Shown here: piece after piece, positions 11,929-23,035 of the stretch
Layout: every line of letters begins with the position of its first letter
Numbering within the stretch: position 1 is the stretch's first letter
DNA from: Anodontia alba
Lineage: Eukaryota; Mollusca; Bivalvia; Lucinida; Lucinidae
NCBI GenBank assembly: GCA_964016985.1
Contig: OZ024826.1
Coordinates: 42,849,796-42,913,795 of the forward strand
Reading direction: 5' to 3'
DNA: 64,000 bases
Notes under the pieces: model-generated
Told to the model about the DNA's origin: nothing
Seen by the model: the letters and a program-made list of their open reading frames with translations, nothing else
The model's database searches: none
Translations under genes and position numbers: made by a program

Positions 11929-12240
11929 TCACATTGTTGGGACAAGGTCATGATGCCTCCCATAGAACTTCTTAAGTGCTGACACCAGTTTAGTTCTTTG
12001 ATGTCTCTGAGTCAACAGTCTTATAGTGAGCAGTCTTCCTCGTTCGAAAAAGTCCTGATACTCAGAGCAGGCCGCTCTATTTAATTCGATTAACTGTGAA
12101 ATGTAAACACCGTATACGAGTGCAAAAGGAATATTGCTGTCCAAAAAAGGAAAATTAACTATAGGAAAGTTGAAGTCATCCCGCTTGTCGTAAAACCTAG
12201 AAGTGAATTTTCCACTGTCGATATATAGCTTTAAATCCAA
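11929..12240 (-). pseudogene. Retroelement RT-associated C-terminal fragment (DKRDDF/PIVNFPF segment)
   Basis: A 103-codon frame reads LKLYIDSGKFTSRFYDKRDD, FNFPIVNFPFLDSNIPFA, VYGVYISQLIELNRAACSEY, and then a KKFYGRHHDLV end. This segment is familiar to me as the region downstream of reverse transcriptase in a retroelement group common in bivalves and cnidarians. I cannot assign its class from the sequence. Related fragments lie at about 10420-10640 (minus) and 37930-38260 (plus). No flanking RT palm is visible, so the copy is truncated. Confidence 0.6.
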
Positions 12241-12782
12241 GTATGAAGAAAGAGGTTATCATCTCATATGGTTCTTTAATTTCAAATTCACTTGGGTATA
12301 TGAATTCAAGGTATTCTGAAATTTTTTATTATTCAGAGATAATACTTCATTTATGTACTTGTAAGTAAAATTGATTACAGTATTGAAATATTAAGAGGAA
12401 ATAAAGAACACACTTGCTGTGGATACAGCCAGTGCTGTTTCTAATCATTCAGTAGTTAGAAAGACTAGATTAATTATATTAAATGCTTCCATAGCTTAAC
12501 CTAAAAGCACTGATAAGCAGTAGCAGTTTTCTGAGACTGGCGCCAGAAAACAACCACTCTGAACAGACGACAAATGTATTTCCTTGTCAATAAGATCTCT
12601 GTCAAATAAATTCCAGAGGTAATTTTCTTTATTCCCACAAGAGTTTGTGATAGAAGATAGATTATCTTTTAAAACCTTTCTAATGAAACTCTCTTTTATT
12701 GTCTTATTTCTAACTGCCAAGAAAATTATGTTATTCTGGAACATGTTGATTTTCAAAAATACAGCTTATTAAATCAAATAAC

Positions 12783-13003
12783 TCAGCCGCAACGTCAGAA
12801 AACATACCCTCGGCAATAATCACCAGCAAAGATTCAGATCATTAGCATTAGCGCAGTCTGGTCAGAATCTTCACTGGGCGCATTTTGGATAGCCAAGGAT
12901 GCTGCCTTCCTTCATACAGACAACGAAGACTCTGATCAGTATGCGTGGATGCGCAGGAAGATTTGAGTCTTCGTTGGGGCACATATATCATTTTGCGGCT
13001 CAA
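12783..13003. mobile_element. MITE P2 (TGAGCCGCAACG ends, GATCAG..GCGCA core)
   Basis: Ends are CAGCCGCAACGTCAG and TTTTGCGGCTCA. The interior is two inverted modules, each of the form AGCGAAGATTCAGATCAG, GCGCAG, CTGATCAGAATCTTC. Related copies lie at 20235-20750, 23344-23583, 27191-27432, 44541-44985, 46300-46540 and 62327-62490. Confidence 0.75.
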
Positions 13004-13139
13004 GATTCAAAAGAAACAAAAAATATTTTTGAGGCAGTATAATTAATTGGCTAAATGCTTAATCCAGGTAAGTAACAGCTATTGGTCTATCACCAGTAGT
13101 GGAATATGTAATTTGTATTTTTTTTTATGAACTCTACAT

Positions 13140-13346
13140 GTTAACACTTGTCATGCTGAATAAATTAGTCCCACGCCCATTTCTAATTGTCAGCAAATCA
13201 GATTACTTAATCCAGATTGTTCATATAAAGTCACATTCTGAATGGCAGACAGTGTAGATCCAGATCAGTTTTCTTTTTTAGAACTGATCTGGGTCTATAC
13301 TGTTTGAAAGGCAGGGCATATCCGGTTCCAGCAGGACAAGGGTTAA
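13140..13346. mobile_element. MITE P3 (TTAACCCTTGTCCTGCTGAA ends, core-2)
   Basis: Left end AACACTTGTCATGCTGAA, right end CAGCAGGACAAGGGTTAA. The interior has TCCCACGCCCATTTCTAA, a TCAGATTACTTAATCCAG block, and the core-2 hairpin GACAGTGTAGATCCAGATCAG facing CTGATCTGGGTCTA. Confidence 0.85.
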
Positions 13347-13809
13347 TGAGTGAAAATCCACACAGAATGCATCTTTCTGAAAGTTTGCTCAAAACTAATT
13401 GGTACTAGGAAAGGAAGTGTTGTCAACAGATGAAAGATTATCTTTTAAAACCCTGTCTAATGAATGTCTCTTCCGTTTTCTCATTTCTAACTTCCAGGGA
13501 AATTGTGTTAATCTAAAACATGTGGAGTTTCAAAATACAGTTTCAAAATACAGCTTTTTAAATCAAATAAAAGTCAAACGAAACAAAGATTTTAGTGAAG
13601 ATACCCAGGGAATGCCCAAGGCTCGACGCACAGCCTTCCTGAATCACAAAAAGGAGAGATGGGGGACAAATAATTACAAAATAAACGCCACATATGAAAC
13701 CAGAGACGCACAAAGAACTGCAACTGAGGGACCGTCTTGGAACGGTCAGAAGAAAAACTACTAAGGGTGAGGGGGGGCGGGCTGGTGGGGCTTAAATTAG
13801 TTTTACTCG

Positions 13810-13872
13810 CGAGTAGTATAGGGCGGCACTCTGGCCCGGGCCAGAGTGCCGCCCTATACTACTCTCGCGCTT
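13810..13872. repeat. Perfect short palindrome GGGCGGCACTCTGGCCC
   Basis: AGTAGTATAGGGCGGCACTC and its inverse flank the centre GGCCCGGGCC. It lies inside an R12-like block, beside GCGCGAAGC-like remnants. Function unknown. Confidence 0.7.
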
Positions 13873-14234
13873 CGCCCTTAATTTTGATGCAGCTCCAAAT
13901 TACAAGTATATGCTCGATTCGTATATACGTCATAATAAATACAAGAGGTAATTTTCTAGGTTTGAAAGGAGGTAAACTGAATACAGTAATATCGGGTGGA
14001 GTCTTTTGGGAGCCTTTTGGAAGCAAAGATCAACTCAAAGTAACCAAAACATCAGGCTTGGCATTATTGGGTCTGTTTATAAGCAGTTCTGTTATCTAAG
14101 TTACGCGAATAGTTCACAAGAATGTGACCGACTAGGGTTCTCCACTGGGATTTCTTACAAATGACCATACACAGCAGGCGATGTAGAACATTTAATCGAT
14201 GACATCATTCAGCAGTGACATGGATGGCTGAAAA

Positions 14235-14680
14235 TATATTAATATTTCCATTTCCATATTTAATTATAATCATGAACGAAATAGTAGAGCATACAAATTT
14301 ACTAAATGCAATGAAAATGGCGATTGCGCTGAACCCTACATATAAAAGTAATGAACATTTATGGATAAAAAAAAATCTTAATTATTAATTACTGACACAA
14401 GTGAGTGGATAACCTTGGTGAAAACTCCATTACCATGCAGCTTCGAGATTCAATCAAACATTTGCATTTCTCTAAATAAAACTAAGTAATCATCTTTCCA
14501 TATCACAACTGAGCACTAAATGAATGACATACAATATTACAGAACATATCCTTACCTGAAAATATATTAATATTTCCATATTTAATAATAATCATGTACG
14601 AAATAATAGCGTATACAACTTTACTACAAGCAATGAAAATGGCGAATGTGCTGAACCATAGCCGCAGAACACGCATATAA
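14235..14680. repeat. Pair of ~110-base direct repeats
   Basis: ATATATTAATATTTCCAT, TAATCATGAACGAAATA and GCAATGAAAATGGCGA occur in the same order at about 14235-14340 and 14560-14660, spaced by about 320 bases. Confidence 0.65.
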
Positions 14681-14964
14681 GTGCAGAGAAAGGCCATAAA
14701 ACGGTACATGCATTTTTAAATGGTATATAGCAATGCAATATAGGAAAATACGAAAGGTGACTAGGATATTAGGTAAGTAAAAAAATAAGGACAGAATAAA
14801 CAAGACAAACACAAAACTTTTCATTGTTTATCCAAGTAACACCCCATATCCAACCTATTACATACTTCCCCGTTTTACGAAATGTTGTCCCCAACATTTG
14901 CAACAGTATAAGAAACGTAAGCAAATACATTGTATATGAAAATATGTCAACAAGTTCAACCAAA

Positions 14965-15510
14965 ACGATGACGACGATGACAATGACGATGATAACGACG
15001 ACAATTATGACGACAACAATGATCATTTTCACCACGACAATAACGATTGTGACGGCGACAATGAAGAAAACGATGACAACGAAGATGATGATAGTGATGA
15101 CGACGATGATGATGACGACGACAATAATGACGACGATGATAACGACAACGATTAGATTATGACGACAACGATGATAATTATGTCCACGACGATAACAATT
15201 ATGACGACGACAATGACTTAACGATGACGACGAAGATGATGGTGATTATGATGATGATGGTGAAGATGATGATGAAAACGACAACGGTAATTATGTCCAC
15301 GACGATAACGATCATGACGACGACAATGACTAAACGATGACAACGAATTTGACGATGATGAGAACGACGACAATTATGACGACGACGACGACAATGATTA
15401 TGACGACAAAGATGATAATTATGACCACGATGATAAAAAATTTGACGTCGACAATGACGAAAACGATAACAATGAAGATTACGATGATGATGCTGATGAT
15501 GGTGATGAAA
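14965..15510. repeat. Impure GAC/GAT/AAC trinucleotide tract
   Basis: More than 500 bases of ACGACGATGATGAC-type triplets. Open frames through it on both strands are Thr/Met- or Val/Ile-rich low-complexity artefacts. About half of it can be read as decayed 50-60 base higher-order units containing AATTATGTCCACGACGATAA. Confidence 0.9.
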
Positions 15511-15927
15511 AGCTAAAACAAGATCTATTTATTAAACTTTCAAAAAAGTCATACAATTTACATATTTAAATATAAAAACTGTCTATAAAATGACTCCACT
15601 CACCCATATGGAAAGTGGCTTATTCTTAATACTTACCATATCGGAAACCTTTTTTTTTTTTTTTTTTCTAAATGGTGGTAAGGAACGCCGTTATATGTAC
15701 TGAACTAGTTATAATGTCACTATTTGAGATGGGTCTATAGTAATGACAAATGGCTGCATGTTTATCTGCAAGTCATCTGTCCGCATCCAAGCCGGAGGTT
15801 GTCGCTTTCTGATTCCTCTTCTGGGAGGTGATCACCATGAATCTGCATGGTTTCTGTCTTCTCTAGGTCTGTTTCTGTCTCTTGGGTTTCCCTGACCTTG
15901 GCCTCTTCTTTGGGGGATAACATACCT

Positions 15928-16164
15928 CTATGCCGGTTCATTTCTTGCTCTCAAATATTCTGCCTCACTATATGTACTGGATTCACTGCTGGTTGCTGTT
16001 GGTTCCTCCTCTGCTGAACTTGGTTCTGGTATTATTGTTGTTTCTTCCTCGTTATCGTCTATATAAGGGTGACCGCGGAAAAGCAGGACCATGTTCATAT
16101 GCAGAAGTTTCTTCTTCAAAGGATCATTTCCTCGATGAACATCATACACAGGGATGTCCTCCAT
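15928..16164 (-). CDS. Gypsy pol C-terminal tail (fragment)
   Basis: Encodes MEDIPVYDVHRGNDPLKKK, LLHMNMVLLFRGHPYID and an acidic, Ser/Thr/Glu-rich end, the form usually found after integrase in gypsy polyproteins. It follows the integrase fragment on the same strand. Part of the pseudogene above, not a gene. Confidence 0.7.
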   Translation of the reverse strand: MEDIPVYDVHRGNDPLKKKLLHMNMVLLFRGHPYIDDNEEETTIIPEPSSAEEEPTATSSESSTYSEAEYLRARNEPA

Positions 16165-16536
16165 AGGTTGGTTTTATGACAATATAAGGATACTTGTCAC
16201 AATATCTGCCAATTTCTGCTTACCTTTTCCCACATTCCTTATTAGTACTCTATCCTCTGGTTGAAGACAAACTAATCGCACTTTTCTGTCGCAGTAATTC
16301 TACTATTTTCTTGTCGCAAGCTTAGCTTCGTCGTTGGCCGCCTTGTAAGCAGTATTGGGGCGTTCTTTCACTCTGTCAACATAGTCTGGGTGACTTTTAC
16401 GAGTCTGTGTACTCTTTTTGAAGGCCTAAATACGAATCAATCGCTAGCCTCGGATGTCTGCAAAACATTAAGTAAAACGGGGACTTTTATGTTCAGTAGC
16501 GTTGTAGTAGTGCGTTAGTGCTAACAGATGGGACTT

Positions 16537-16842
16537 TCAATCGGCTTTTTGATGTTCGTTCAAGGTGCCAAGCATATTCAGGAGCGTTCTATTGAACCGT
16601 TCAATCATTCCGTTACCAATTGGATGGTAAGGTGTTGTTCGGGATTTCCTTATTCCTGCAATCTGGCATAATTTCCGGATGACTTTAGATTCGAAATTGG
16701 CTCCTTTGTCGCTGTGAAGAATGGCTGGAAATCCACAATGAATAAAGAAATTTTCATAAAGTACTTTAGCTGTTGTGTAGGCACTTTGATTTCGGGTCAA
16801 AATGTCTTGTGCATATCTGCTAAAATGGTCTGTGATCACCAA
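16537..16842 (-). CDS. Gypsy integrase catalytic core (fragment)
   Basis: The 101-codon frame holds the D, D and E residues of the DDE core in MVITDHFSRYAQ, LHSDKGANFESKVIRK and PYHPIGNGMIERFNRTLL. The HHCC zinc-finger side lies upstream (about 16890-17100) in other frames. Confidence 0.88.
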   Translation of the reverse strand: MVITDHFSRYAQDILTRNQSAYTTAKVLYENFFIHCGFPAILHSDKGANFESKVIRKLCQIAGIRKSRTTPYHPIGNGMIERFNRTLLNMLGTLNEHQKAD

Positions 16843-17665
16843 ATGTTTTCGATGCCACCCTTAGATCTTTCCAGTTTCAAATAGTCGATGCACGCTAATT
16901 CCATGTGAAACAAAGATGTTATGTTTACCAGTTCCGTCGCACGAGTGGGAGCCGTTTTTCTCTGAACACATCGTGCACATTGTTTGACCATGACATTAAT
17001 ATACTTGTTCATTCCTTGCCAGAAAAATCGACGATGTATAAGTGACGTTGTTCTGTCACGATCCTGGTGGCCTACGTCTTCATGGTAGGATCTGAAGATG
17101 TTCTCTGCTAGCTCTGCTGAAAGTACTATCTGCTCTAGCTTTTCACCATTGATGTTGGTTTCTCTGTGTAGTATACCATCCTTTAGCTTTTAGCTATTCC
17201 AGTACTGGAGAAATCTCTTGTCGAGGTTATCTCTTTCCATTTCTGATGTTTTTGGCTTCTGCCCGGCTATCAATTTGTCAATAATGTAATTGATATTCTG
17301 ATTGTCAGCTTGAGCCTTTTGCCAATCATGTGAGAAGAGAGCTGTTCCAGATAATTCTTCAGCAGTTACTTCTTCATCTGTCCCACCGACCATTTCTTCA
17401 TCTTCCTGATCAATAATGATCTCAAGTTTTGGTATTTCTTCGACTTTCAAGTTGAAACTGATAGCTTAAAGCACATCTGGGAAGATGGTGGTTGTCTTGG
17501 AATTTTCTTTGTCTGGTTTCCCAGATAAACCGTCTGCGTCATCATTTCTCTTTCCACTTCGGTAGCTAATTTAGCAATTATAGTTGGACCATTCCGCCAA
17601 CCATCTCTGACCGGTGGCATCTAATTTTGCGGTAGTGAAGACGTAGGTCAGAGGGTTATTATCCG

Positions 17666-18157
17666 TCACCATATCGAACTTGGCACCATATACGTAATCA
17701 TGATACTTCTCCGTAATTCCATGTGAAACAAAGATGTTATGTTCACCAGTTCCGTCGCACGAGTGGGCGCCAGAAATTCGAGTTTGTGAGCCGGATGAAC
17801 CTCTCTGAAGGCTAAAGAGCTGCTTGCGTACCCCACAACACCGTCCTTTCCATCTTGGTGCTGGTACAATACAGCTCCTAATCCAGTGTTCGATACATCT
17901 GTGTGCAGAACAAAGGGTAAATTGTAATCGGCATAGGCCAGAATAGGCGCATTGATCAGTTTGTCCGTTAGAGTATCAAATGCTTTCTGCTGACTCTCTT
18001 TCCACTCGAAGACAGATTTCTTGAATTTTCCTTTTTTCTTCTTCACTTTCTTGTTTGTACATTGGCCAACTAGTAAGTCGTTTAGAGGTCTTGCGACCTT
18101 AGAATAATTTTGAATAAACCGGCGGTAGTAGCCTGTAAATCCCAAGAAGGCACGCAC
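17666..18157 (-). CDS. Gypsy RT connection / RNase H fragment with an internal patch
   Basis: Runs from RAFLGFTGYYRRFIQ through WKESQQKAFDTLTDKLINAP to REVHPAHKLEFLA. There the RNase H sequence breaks off and a stretch reading PTRATELVNITSLFHMEL appears. This belongs to the integrase zinc-finger region of the same element (58-base match, see findings). RNase H then resumes in another frame. Confidence 0.85.
   Translation of the reverse strand: MRAFLGFTGYYRRFIQNYSKVARPLNDLLVGQCTNKKVKKKKGKFKKSVFEWKESQQKAFDTLTDKLINAPILAYADYNLPFVLHTDVSNTGLGAVLYQHQDGKDGVVGYASSSLAFREVHPAHKLEFLAPTRATELVNITSLFHMELRRSIMITYMVPSSIW
17714..17771 (-). repeat. 58-base segment copied from integrase region into RNase H
   Basis: Plus-strand 17714-17771 and 16896-16953 agree at all but two positions (TAATTCCATGTGAAACAAAG, then ATGTTATGTT, then CCAGTTCCGTCGCACGAGTG). 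The flanks on either side are unrelated. Confidence 0.85.
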
Positions 18158-18417
18158 TTCCTTTGTGTTCTTTGATATAGGCCATATCTTGGATTGGGAT
18201 CATTCTTATGTGTCAGACAGGGCACAACAATATTTATGAATATCGGACCGTTATCGACCCGACACGATTCCTGTATAGATTTAAGTAGAATGCTAGCTCG
18301 GTTATAACTGTCTATCTCACATATTACATGTGAAAACAGAATACATTTTACAACGTTACAAGGAAAATGTTATTTTCTATCCGTTTAAATCAATATCTGA
18401 CCGTAAACGGACCGTCA

Positions 18418-18693
18418 CATTACGAAAACACGCCTATTCAAATATATAGAAAACTTCACCTCCAAAAACTGAAAAGTTTCAGATAAAAAATAATATTTTT
18501 CACATTTCTGCTCAAAACATAGATTGTGGGTACTCGTTAGAACCGCCTTGGCAAGGCGGTTCAAACGAGTACCCAGAATCTAAGTTTTTTAGTAGAAATA
18601 AGACAAATAATGTATACCCTTGTAACGCCCAGTTTTACAATATAAAAATGGGGTTTAATGGGGTCAAAATAATATAGGCGTGTTTTCGTGATG
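18418..18693 (-). mobile_element. Hairpin MITE P1 (full length)
   Basis: Starts CATTACGAAAACACGCC and ends TAGGCGTGTTTTCGTGATG. Core apex GCCTTGGCAAGGC. It sits inside the tandem array. Confidence 0.92.
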
Positions 18694-19587
18694 AGGATTC
18701 TTATATACATTTAGGTAGAATGCTAGCTGGGTAACTACTGAACTCACATATAAATAGAGTACAATTTTCGGCGAAACAAGGATACATTTAGTTTCTATGT
18801 GCTTTACTTTATTATTATATTCTTGTCTGGCCGATAATTGTCCAATATAGAGTTAAGTAGAATACTAGTTGGGTTGCAACCGCTGAGCTCATATATTACG
18901 TGTGCAAATAGAGTACAATTTAGCAAGGAAAAATATTATTTTTATCTACTTAGATCTAATCGGATCGTTATTGGCCCAATAGGAATCCTGTCGGGCAAAA
19001 AAACACCCAAATATAGAATTAAGCAAAATGCTGGCTAGGTCAGATTTGCTGAGCTCACATATATCAGTATACAAATAGAGTCCTATTTATAGTGAAACAA
19101 GAAAATTTTTATTTTCTGTCTGCCTATATCTATATCGGACTGTTAATGGCCAAACGGGATTCCTGTCGGGCCGACAGGGGGTCCAATATAAACTTAAGTA
19201 GAATTTTAAATTGGTTGGAACTGATATATGTTTTCCCTTAACCCATTTTAACATGGCGCCGCGCCATGCCCGCATTTCCCAGCGCCATGTCCTCTTCGCT
19301 TGCGTTATGCCCTTTTATAATAATAATAACAATAATGTCTAACGTAATGTCAGACAATAATGTCTGATTGACCCTGCATGTTCTCAGTTAACCACTTGGG
19401 ATAAACCATGCAGTTTACAGCGCTGCTAAGAAGATTGTTATTTTCTATAAACTGAAATCTATATCGAGCCGTTATTAGCCCGACAGGATTCCTGTAAAGA
19501 CAAGTAGAATGTTTAGCTGAGCTGGGTTATACTTTCTAGACATATAACATATGAACACAGAGTGCAATTTATTGCTATTTTCCATCA

Positions 19588-19866
19588 CATCACGAAAACA
19601 TGCCTATATAATTTTGATCCCCTTAAACCCCACTTTTATATGGTAAAACTGGGGTTTACAGGGGTATGCATTATTTTTCTTATTCCTGCTCAAAACATAG
19701 ATTGTGGGTACTCGTTAGAAACGCCTCGTCGAGGCGGTTCTAACGAGTACCCACAATCTATGTTTTTGAACAGAAATATGAAAAATCTCAAAGTTTTTTA
19801 TCTAAAAATTTATTTTTTTTTGTGGTAAAATTTTCAGTATATTTGTATAGGATTGTTTTCGTAATG
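19588..19866 (+). mobile_element. Hairpin MITE P1 (full length)
   Basis: Starts CATCACGAAAACATGCC and ends GGATTGTTTTCGTAATG. Core apex GCCTCGTCGAGGC. Confidence 0.92.
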
Positions 19867-20234
19867 AACTTTATTCTATATCGGTCCATTATCGGACCGA
19901 CAGGTCCGATTTAGAGTTTCTCTGTACTTCCAAAGGATCCCTATTTCGGATGACTTTCAATTGTTTCGATATAGCCTATTCCTATAAGATTGTTCTTGGC
20001 TGCGCAATGTTTCTCGATAACGAAGCAAGGTTTACGCAGTAAATTTAATTCCAGACAAACACGCTGAGATTTAATGTGTTACTTGTCACATATATTTACA
20101 AGATAATTCTTCTAAATCCTGTGTAATATCGGATTAGTGACAATGATTACCAGTATATAAGGACCATTTATCAGAATCTGATTTATTCCTTGCTAAGCCC
20201 AATATACTGGGTCGCAATTTATAATTTACACATT

Positions 20235-20750
20235 TGAGCCGAAACGTCCGGAAACATACCTTCGGAAATGTGCGCCAGGCCAAGATTCAGATCGGCCTGC
20301 GCATTCGCGTTGTCTGAATAGAATCTTCACTGGGCGCATTTTGGATAGCACTGGATACAAGGTTTCATCACGAAAACATACCTATATAATTTTGACCCTT
20401 AAACCCCACTTTTATATAGTAATACTGGGGTTTACAGGGGTAAACATTATTTTTCTTATTTCTGCTCAAAACCATAGATTGTGGGTACTCGTTAGAACCG
20501 TCTCGGCGAGGCGGTTCTAACGAGTACCCACAATTTATGTTTTGAGCAGAAATAAGAAAAATATCAAAAAAATTTTATTTGAAATATTTCAGTTTGTTTG
20601 GTGGTGAAAATTTCAATATATTTGAATAGGCGTGTTTTCGTAATGCTTCGTGTGGACAACGACGACTCTGATCAGACTGCGCGGAAGTGCAGGCTGATTT
20701 GAGTCTTTGTTGGGTCTGCATTTTCGAAAGTACGTTTACAGACGTTGCGG
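20235..20750. mobile_element. MITE P2 interrupted by a P1 element
   Basis: The left part, TGAGCCGAAACGTCCGG to GGATACAAGGTTT, and the right part, CTTCGTGTGGACAACGACGA to GACGTTGCGG, belong to one P2 copy split by the P1 copy at 20366-20645. Rejoined against other P2 copies, the host shows no duplicated bases. Confidence 0.8.
20366..20645 (+). mobile_element. Hairpin MITE P1 (full length, nested in P2)
   Basis: Starts CATCACGAAAACATACC and ends GGCGTGTTTTCGTAATG. The hairpin core occupies about 20464-20548. Confidence 0.93.
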
Positions 20751-20897
20751 TGCATTATATGACGGTAAGGGTAGCTACAATTTAAGAGTGTCAGTAACTA
20801 CAGACATCTTTAACTTAATAAATGATTACTCTTGTGGTAAATGAATGCGGCCACCTTGAAATATTGCTAACCATCAGCATAAAGAATCTATCGAAAT

Positions 20898-21112
20898 GTT
20901 AACACTTACCATGCTACGGACAAATTCAGCAGACGACAAACTGATGATTGGTTTTCTTATTTTTCCTACATAATCGGATCTGATACGTCATGCAAATGTC
21001 TCCTTGGGAGACAATTTGCATGACGTGTCAAATCCCATTTTCTAGGAAATATAAGAAAAATGTTTCAAAATGTCGTCTGCTGATTTTTGACCGAGCATGC
21101 AAAGTGTTAACC
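20898..21112. mobile_element. Palindromic MITE P11 with facing octamer motifs
   Basis: Ends are GTTAACACTTACCATGCT and AGCATGCAAAGTGTTAAC. The middle hairpin ATGCAAATGTCTCCTTGGG faces GAGACAATTTGCATGACG, giving two ATGCAAAT-type octamers. A further half copy follows at about 21140-21215. Confidence 0.8.
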
Positions 21113-21530
21113 ATTTGTTTACAGGCGCATTGAAAATCATTCTTTAGGAGACAATTTGCATGATCTTTCAAGTCCTATTTTATAGGAAAAATAAGAAAAA
21201 TATTTCAAAATTTGTTCCAAGCGAAGATTCTGATCAGACTGCGCAAATGCGCAGACTGATCTGAATCCTCGCTGGGAGCACGTGTCCATGTACGTTTCCT
21301 GACATTGCGGTTCAATTGGATTATTTGCAAGGACGAAGAAAATATCCAGACAAGACCAGAGTGCCACAGTGGTATCATAATTAACCAGATCGTCCTTCTG
21401 AAATCCCGAATGGCTTAAATATCCGACAGTGATAGTCAGTATAAATCACTTGTATCTGTGATTCCTTGTCGTTCTCCCGGAAATATTAATCCTTTAGGAA
21501 TAAAGGACATTCATCTAGAGAATTGAGCTG

Positions 21531-21765
21531 CAGTCAACCCTCTTTATACGGACACCCGATACAACGATAAAATTCGTTATAATGATAATTTGACTTACTC
21601 GAAACCTTCGCTCAAGAGGTGACAGTTAATAAGAAATTATGCAAGAAATTTTGTAAATTGCAAGAAACATACGTTTAGGGTGTTTGTTAAAATCGCCTCA
21701 CTGAGATACCGAAATATCCAAAACATCCGTTTCTTCACCGAGGCGATTCTGACAAACAGGGGCGG
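21531..21765. mobile_element. Pogo-type MITE P5, truncated copy
   Basis: Left end CAGTCAACCCTCTTTATACG, then GACACCCGATACAACGA, as in the complete copy at 58242-58594. A core-1-like hairpin (AAATCGCCTCACTGAG, then CACCGAGGCGATTCTGAC) is present, but no right terminus is recognised. Confidence 0.65.
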
Positions 21766-22740
21766 ATCCAGGATGATTTCTGAGCGGGCTTCGACTTGTT
21801 AAAATTACCGTATTTACTCTATGTTTTCTGACACAGACCTCAGTAAATAGCGTAGACCCAGATCAGACTGCACAGAACGCGATGTCTGATCATGGTCTAC
21901 ACTGTTTGCCGTGACATTTCGCGTCATTCTAACATTATTCGATGCCTTTGGAGGGCTGTGTTTTGTGATAGTGCCATTTCCTTGGTATAAGCATACGTGT
22001 ATGAAAATCTGTCAAAAGAAAAACGCAACACTTCTGAACTGCGCAGGAAAATAGAATTAATGCCCTTTTTCTGTTGCACTAAAATTTATCTGTACCTGTT
22101 AATCCAGAAAGGCTTGCATATATGCTTTATATTGAGAAATAAACAAATCAAATATGTCCTAATTTGTTGATATGCAATCACTTGTCAAGTTTAAGGGTGA
22201 AGATTTGGTACTAGTAAAATCGGTTAAACCCTCCTGTAGTTTGCACTTCTGACTTTCTAGAGTTGTTTATTCTTTGCATTCACGTAGTCTGATTAAAATC
22301 TTTACTGGGCACATTTTGGATAGCCGAGGATGCAAAGTTTCTTCATACGATAGATTTTTTTCTCACTTTTCCCAGAGCATATGATTAGACAGTTATGCAA
22401 ATCGTCTCGTACGGGATAATTTGCATGAAATGTCAAATAATTTGTAGTTTTAGAAATATATATAGTTTTAGACCTATAGTAGTTTGCCTGGATAAATAGT
22501 ATTAGGATAACATGCTCATGCAATACAATGCTAATTTCAAGGCTCTAAGAACGTCATTTATCATACATGTATGATAGTTTGCGATATTTTTTTTTTTATT
22601 TCTGCTCAAAGCATAGATTATAAAGAGTAATCGCAATATCTGTATTCTTGGTGCTCGTTAGAACCACACCAATGAGTACACTCATTAAACCATTATTATA
22701 TAGAGAATTGAAAAGATATCCCAAAATTATCCTCCTTTTT
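21766..22740. other. Non-coding with core-2 and P11 fragments
   Basis: A core-2 hairpin is at about 21840-21920 (GCGTAGACCCAGATCAGACT facing CATGGTCTACACTGTTTGCC). A P2 fragment lies at about 22285-22350, an octamer hairpin fragment at 22395-22430, and a degraded core-1 pair at about 22610-22690. No gene is seen. Confidence 0.5.
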
Positions 22741-23035
22741 CCGCGGGGTGGTTGGGTGGTGCGAAGGTGCTGTGTATCTTACATCACCGGGGTGTCCAGC
22801 TGATATTGGCTTACAGTTGGGCAAGGCCTGCTATTCTTGTAGCGGGTAAGGGTAGAGGGGGAATGTTTTTATTTCTTCTGTTTCTTTACTTTCATTCCTG
22901 TTCCTCTTTCTTCCCTGTCCCTCTTTTTCATCTCCTCTACTGTCTCTTCTATCTCTTTTCTCCCTTTCTCTGGGAGACGACACAAAATGACCCTCAAGGG
23001 TTGACGTGTCGTTAAACCCCAACACAATCAAATCC
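22741..23035. repeat. Interspersed repeat R11 (possible SINE 3' part)
   Basis: Matches 42753-43050 in opposite orientation over nearly 300 bases, including the TCTCTGGGAGACGACACAAA and GGGTTGACGTGTCGTTAAAC blocks. The CGTTAAACCCCAA end resembles conserved SINE tails. No pol III head is seen. Confidence 0.6.

Larger units (their letters stand above)
12656..13570. repeat. Pair of diverged ~120-base direct repeats
   Basis: Segment 12656-12776 (AGATTATCTTTTAAAACC, AATGAAACTCTCTTT, GGAACATGTTGATTTTCAAA, then TTAAATCAAATAA) is repeated at about 13430-13570 with the same order of blocks. Two MITE-like repeats lie between them. Only simple duplication is supported. Confidence 0.6.
15780..18170 (-). 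pseudogene. Ty3/gypsy LTR-retrotransposon pol remnant, canonical order
   Basis: On the minus strand the order is RT end, RNase H, integrase, C-terminal tail, as in ordinary Ty3/gypsy pol. RT connection: RAFLGFTGYYRRFIQNYSKV near 18157. RNase H: FVLHTDVSNTGLGAVLYQHQ (17890-17940), continuing after a disruption as EKYHDYVYGAKFDMVTDNNP. Integrase core: ITDHFSRYAQ, HSDKGANFESK and NGMIERFNRTLL supply a D-D-E triad. Tail: IPVYDVHRGND, then an acidic Glu/Ser-rich stretch. Gag, protease, the RT palm and LTRs are not seen. Stops separate the frames, so it is inactive. Confidence 0.88.
18180..19930. repeat. Diverged ~130-220-base tandem/dispersed units with TAGAATGCTAGCTGGG
   Basis: AGTAGAATGCTAGCTGGGTT, CTGAGCTCACATATTAC, a GAGTACAATTTA block and TATATCGGACCGTTATTGGCC recur at about 18240-18420, 18705-18830, 18840-18970, 18975-19145, 19145-19230, 19440-19570 and 19870-19920. 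Two P1 MITEs interrupt the array. The TAGAATGCTAGC end is shared with the P9 palindromes at 39529, 54932 and 55050. Confidence 0.7.

Noticed and set aside
14769..15162. Overlapping open frames rich in Thr/Met (plus) and Val/Ile (minus)
   Set aside because: They are translations of an impure trinucleotide tract.
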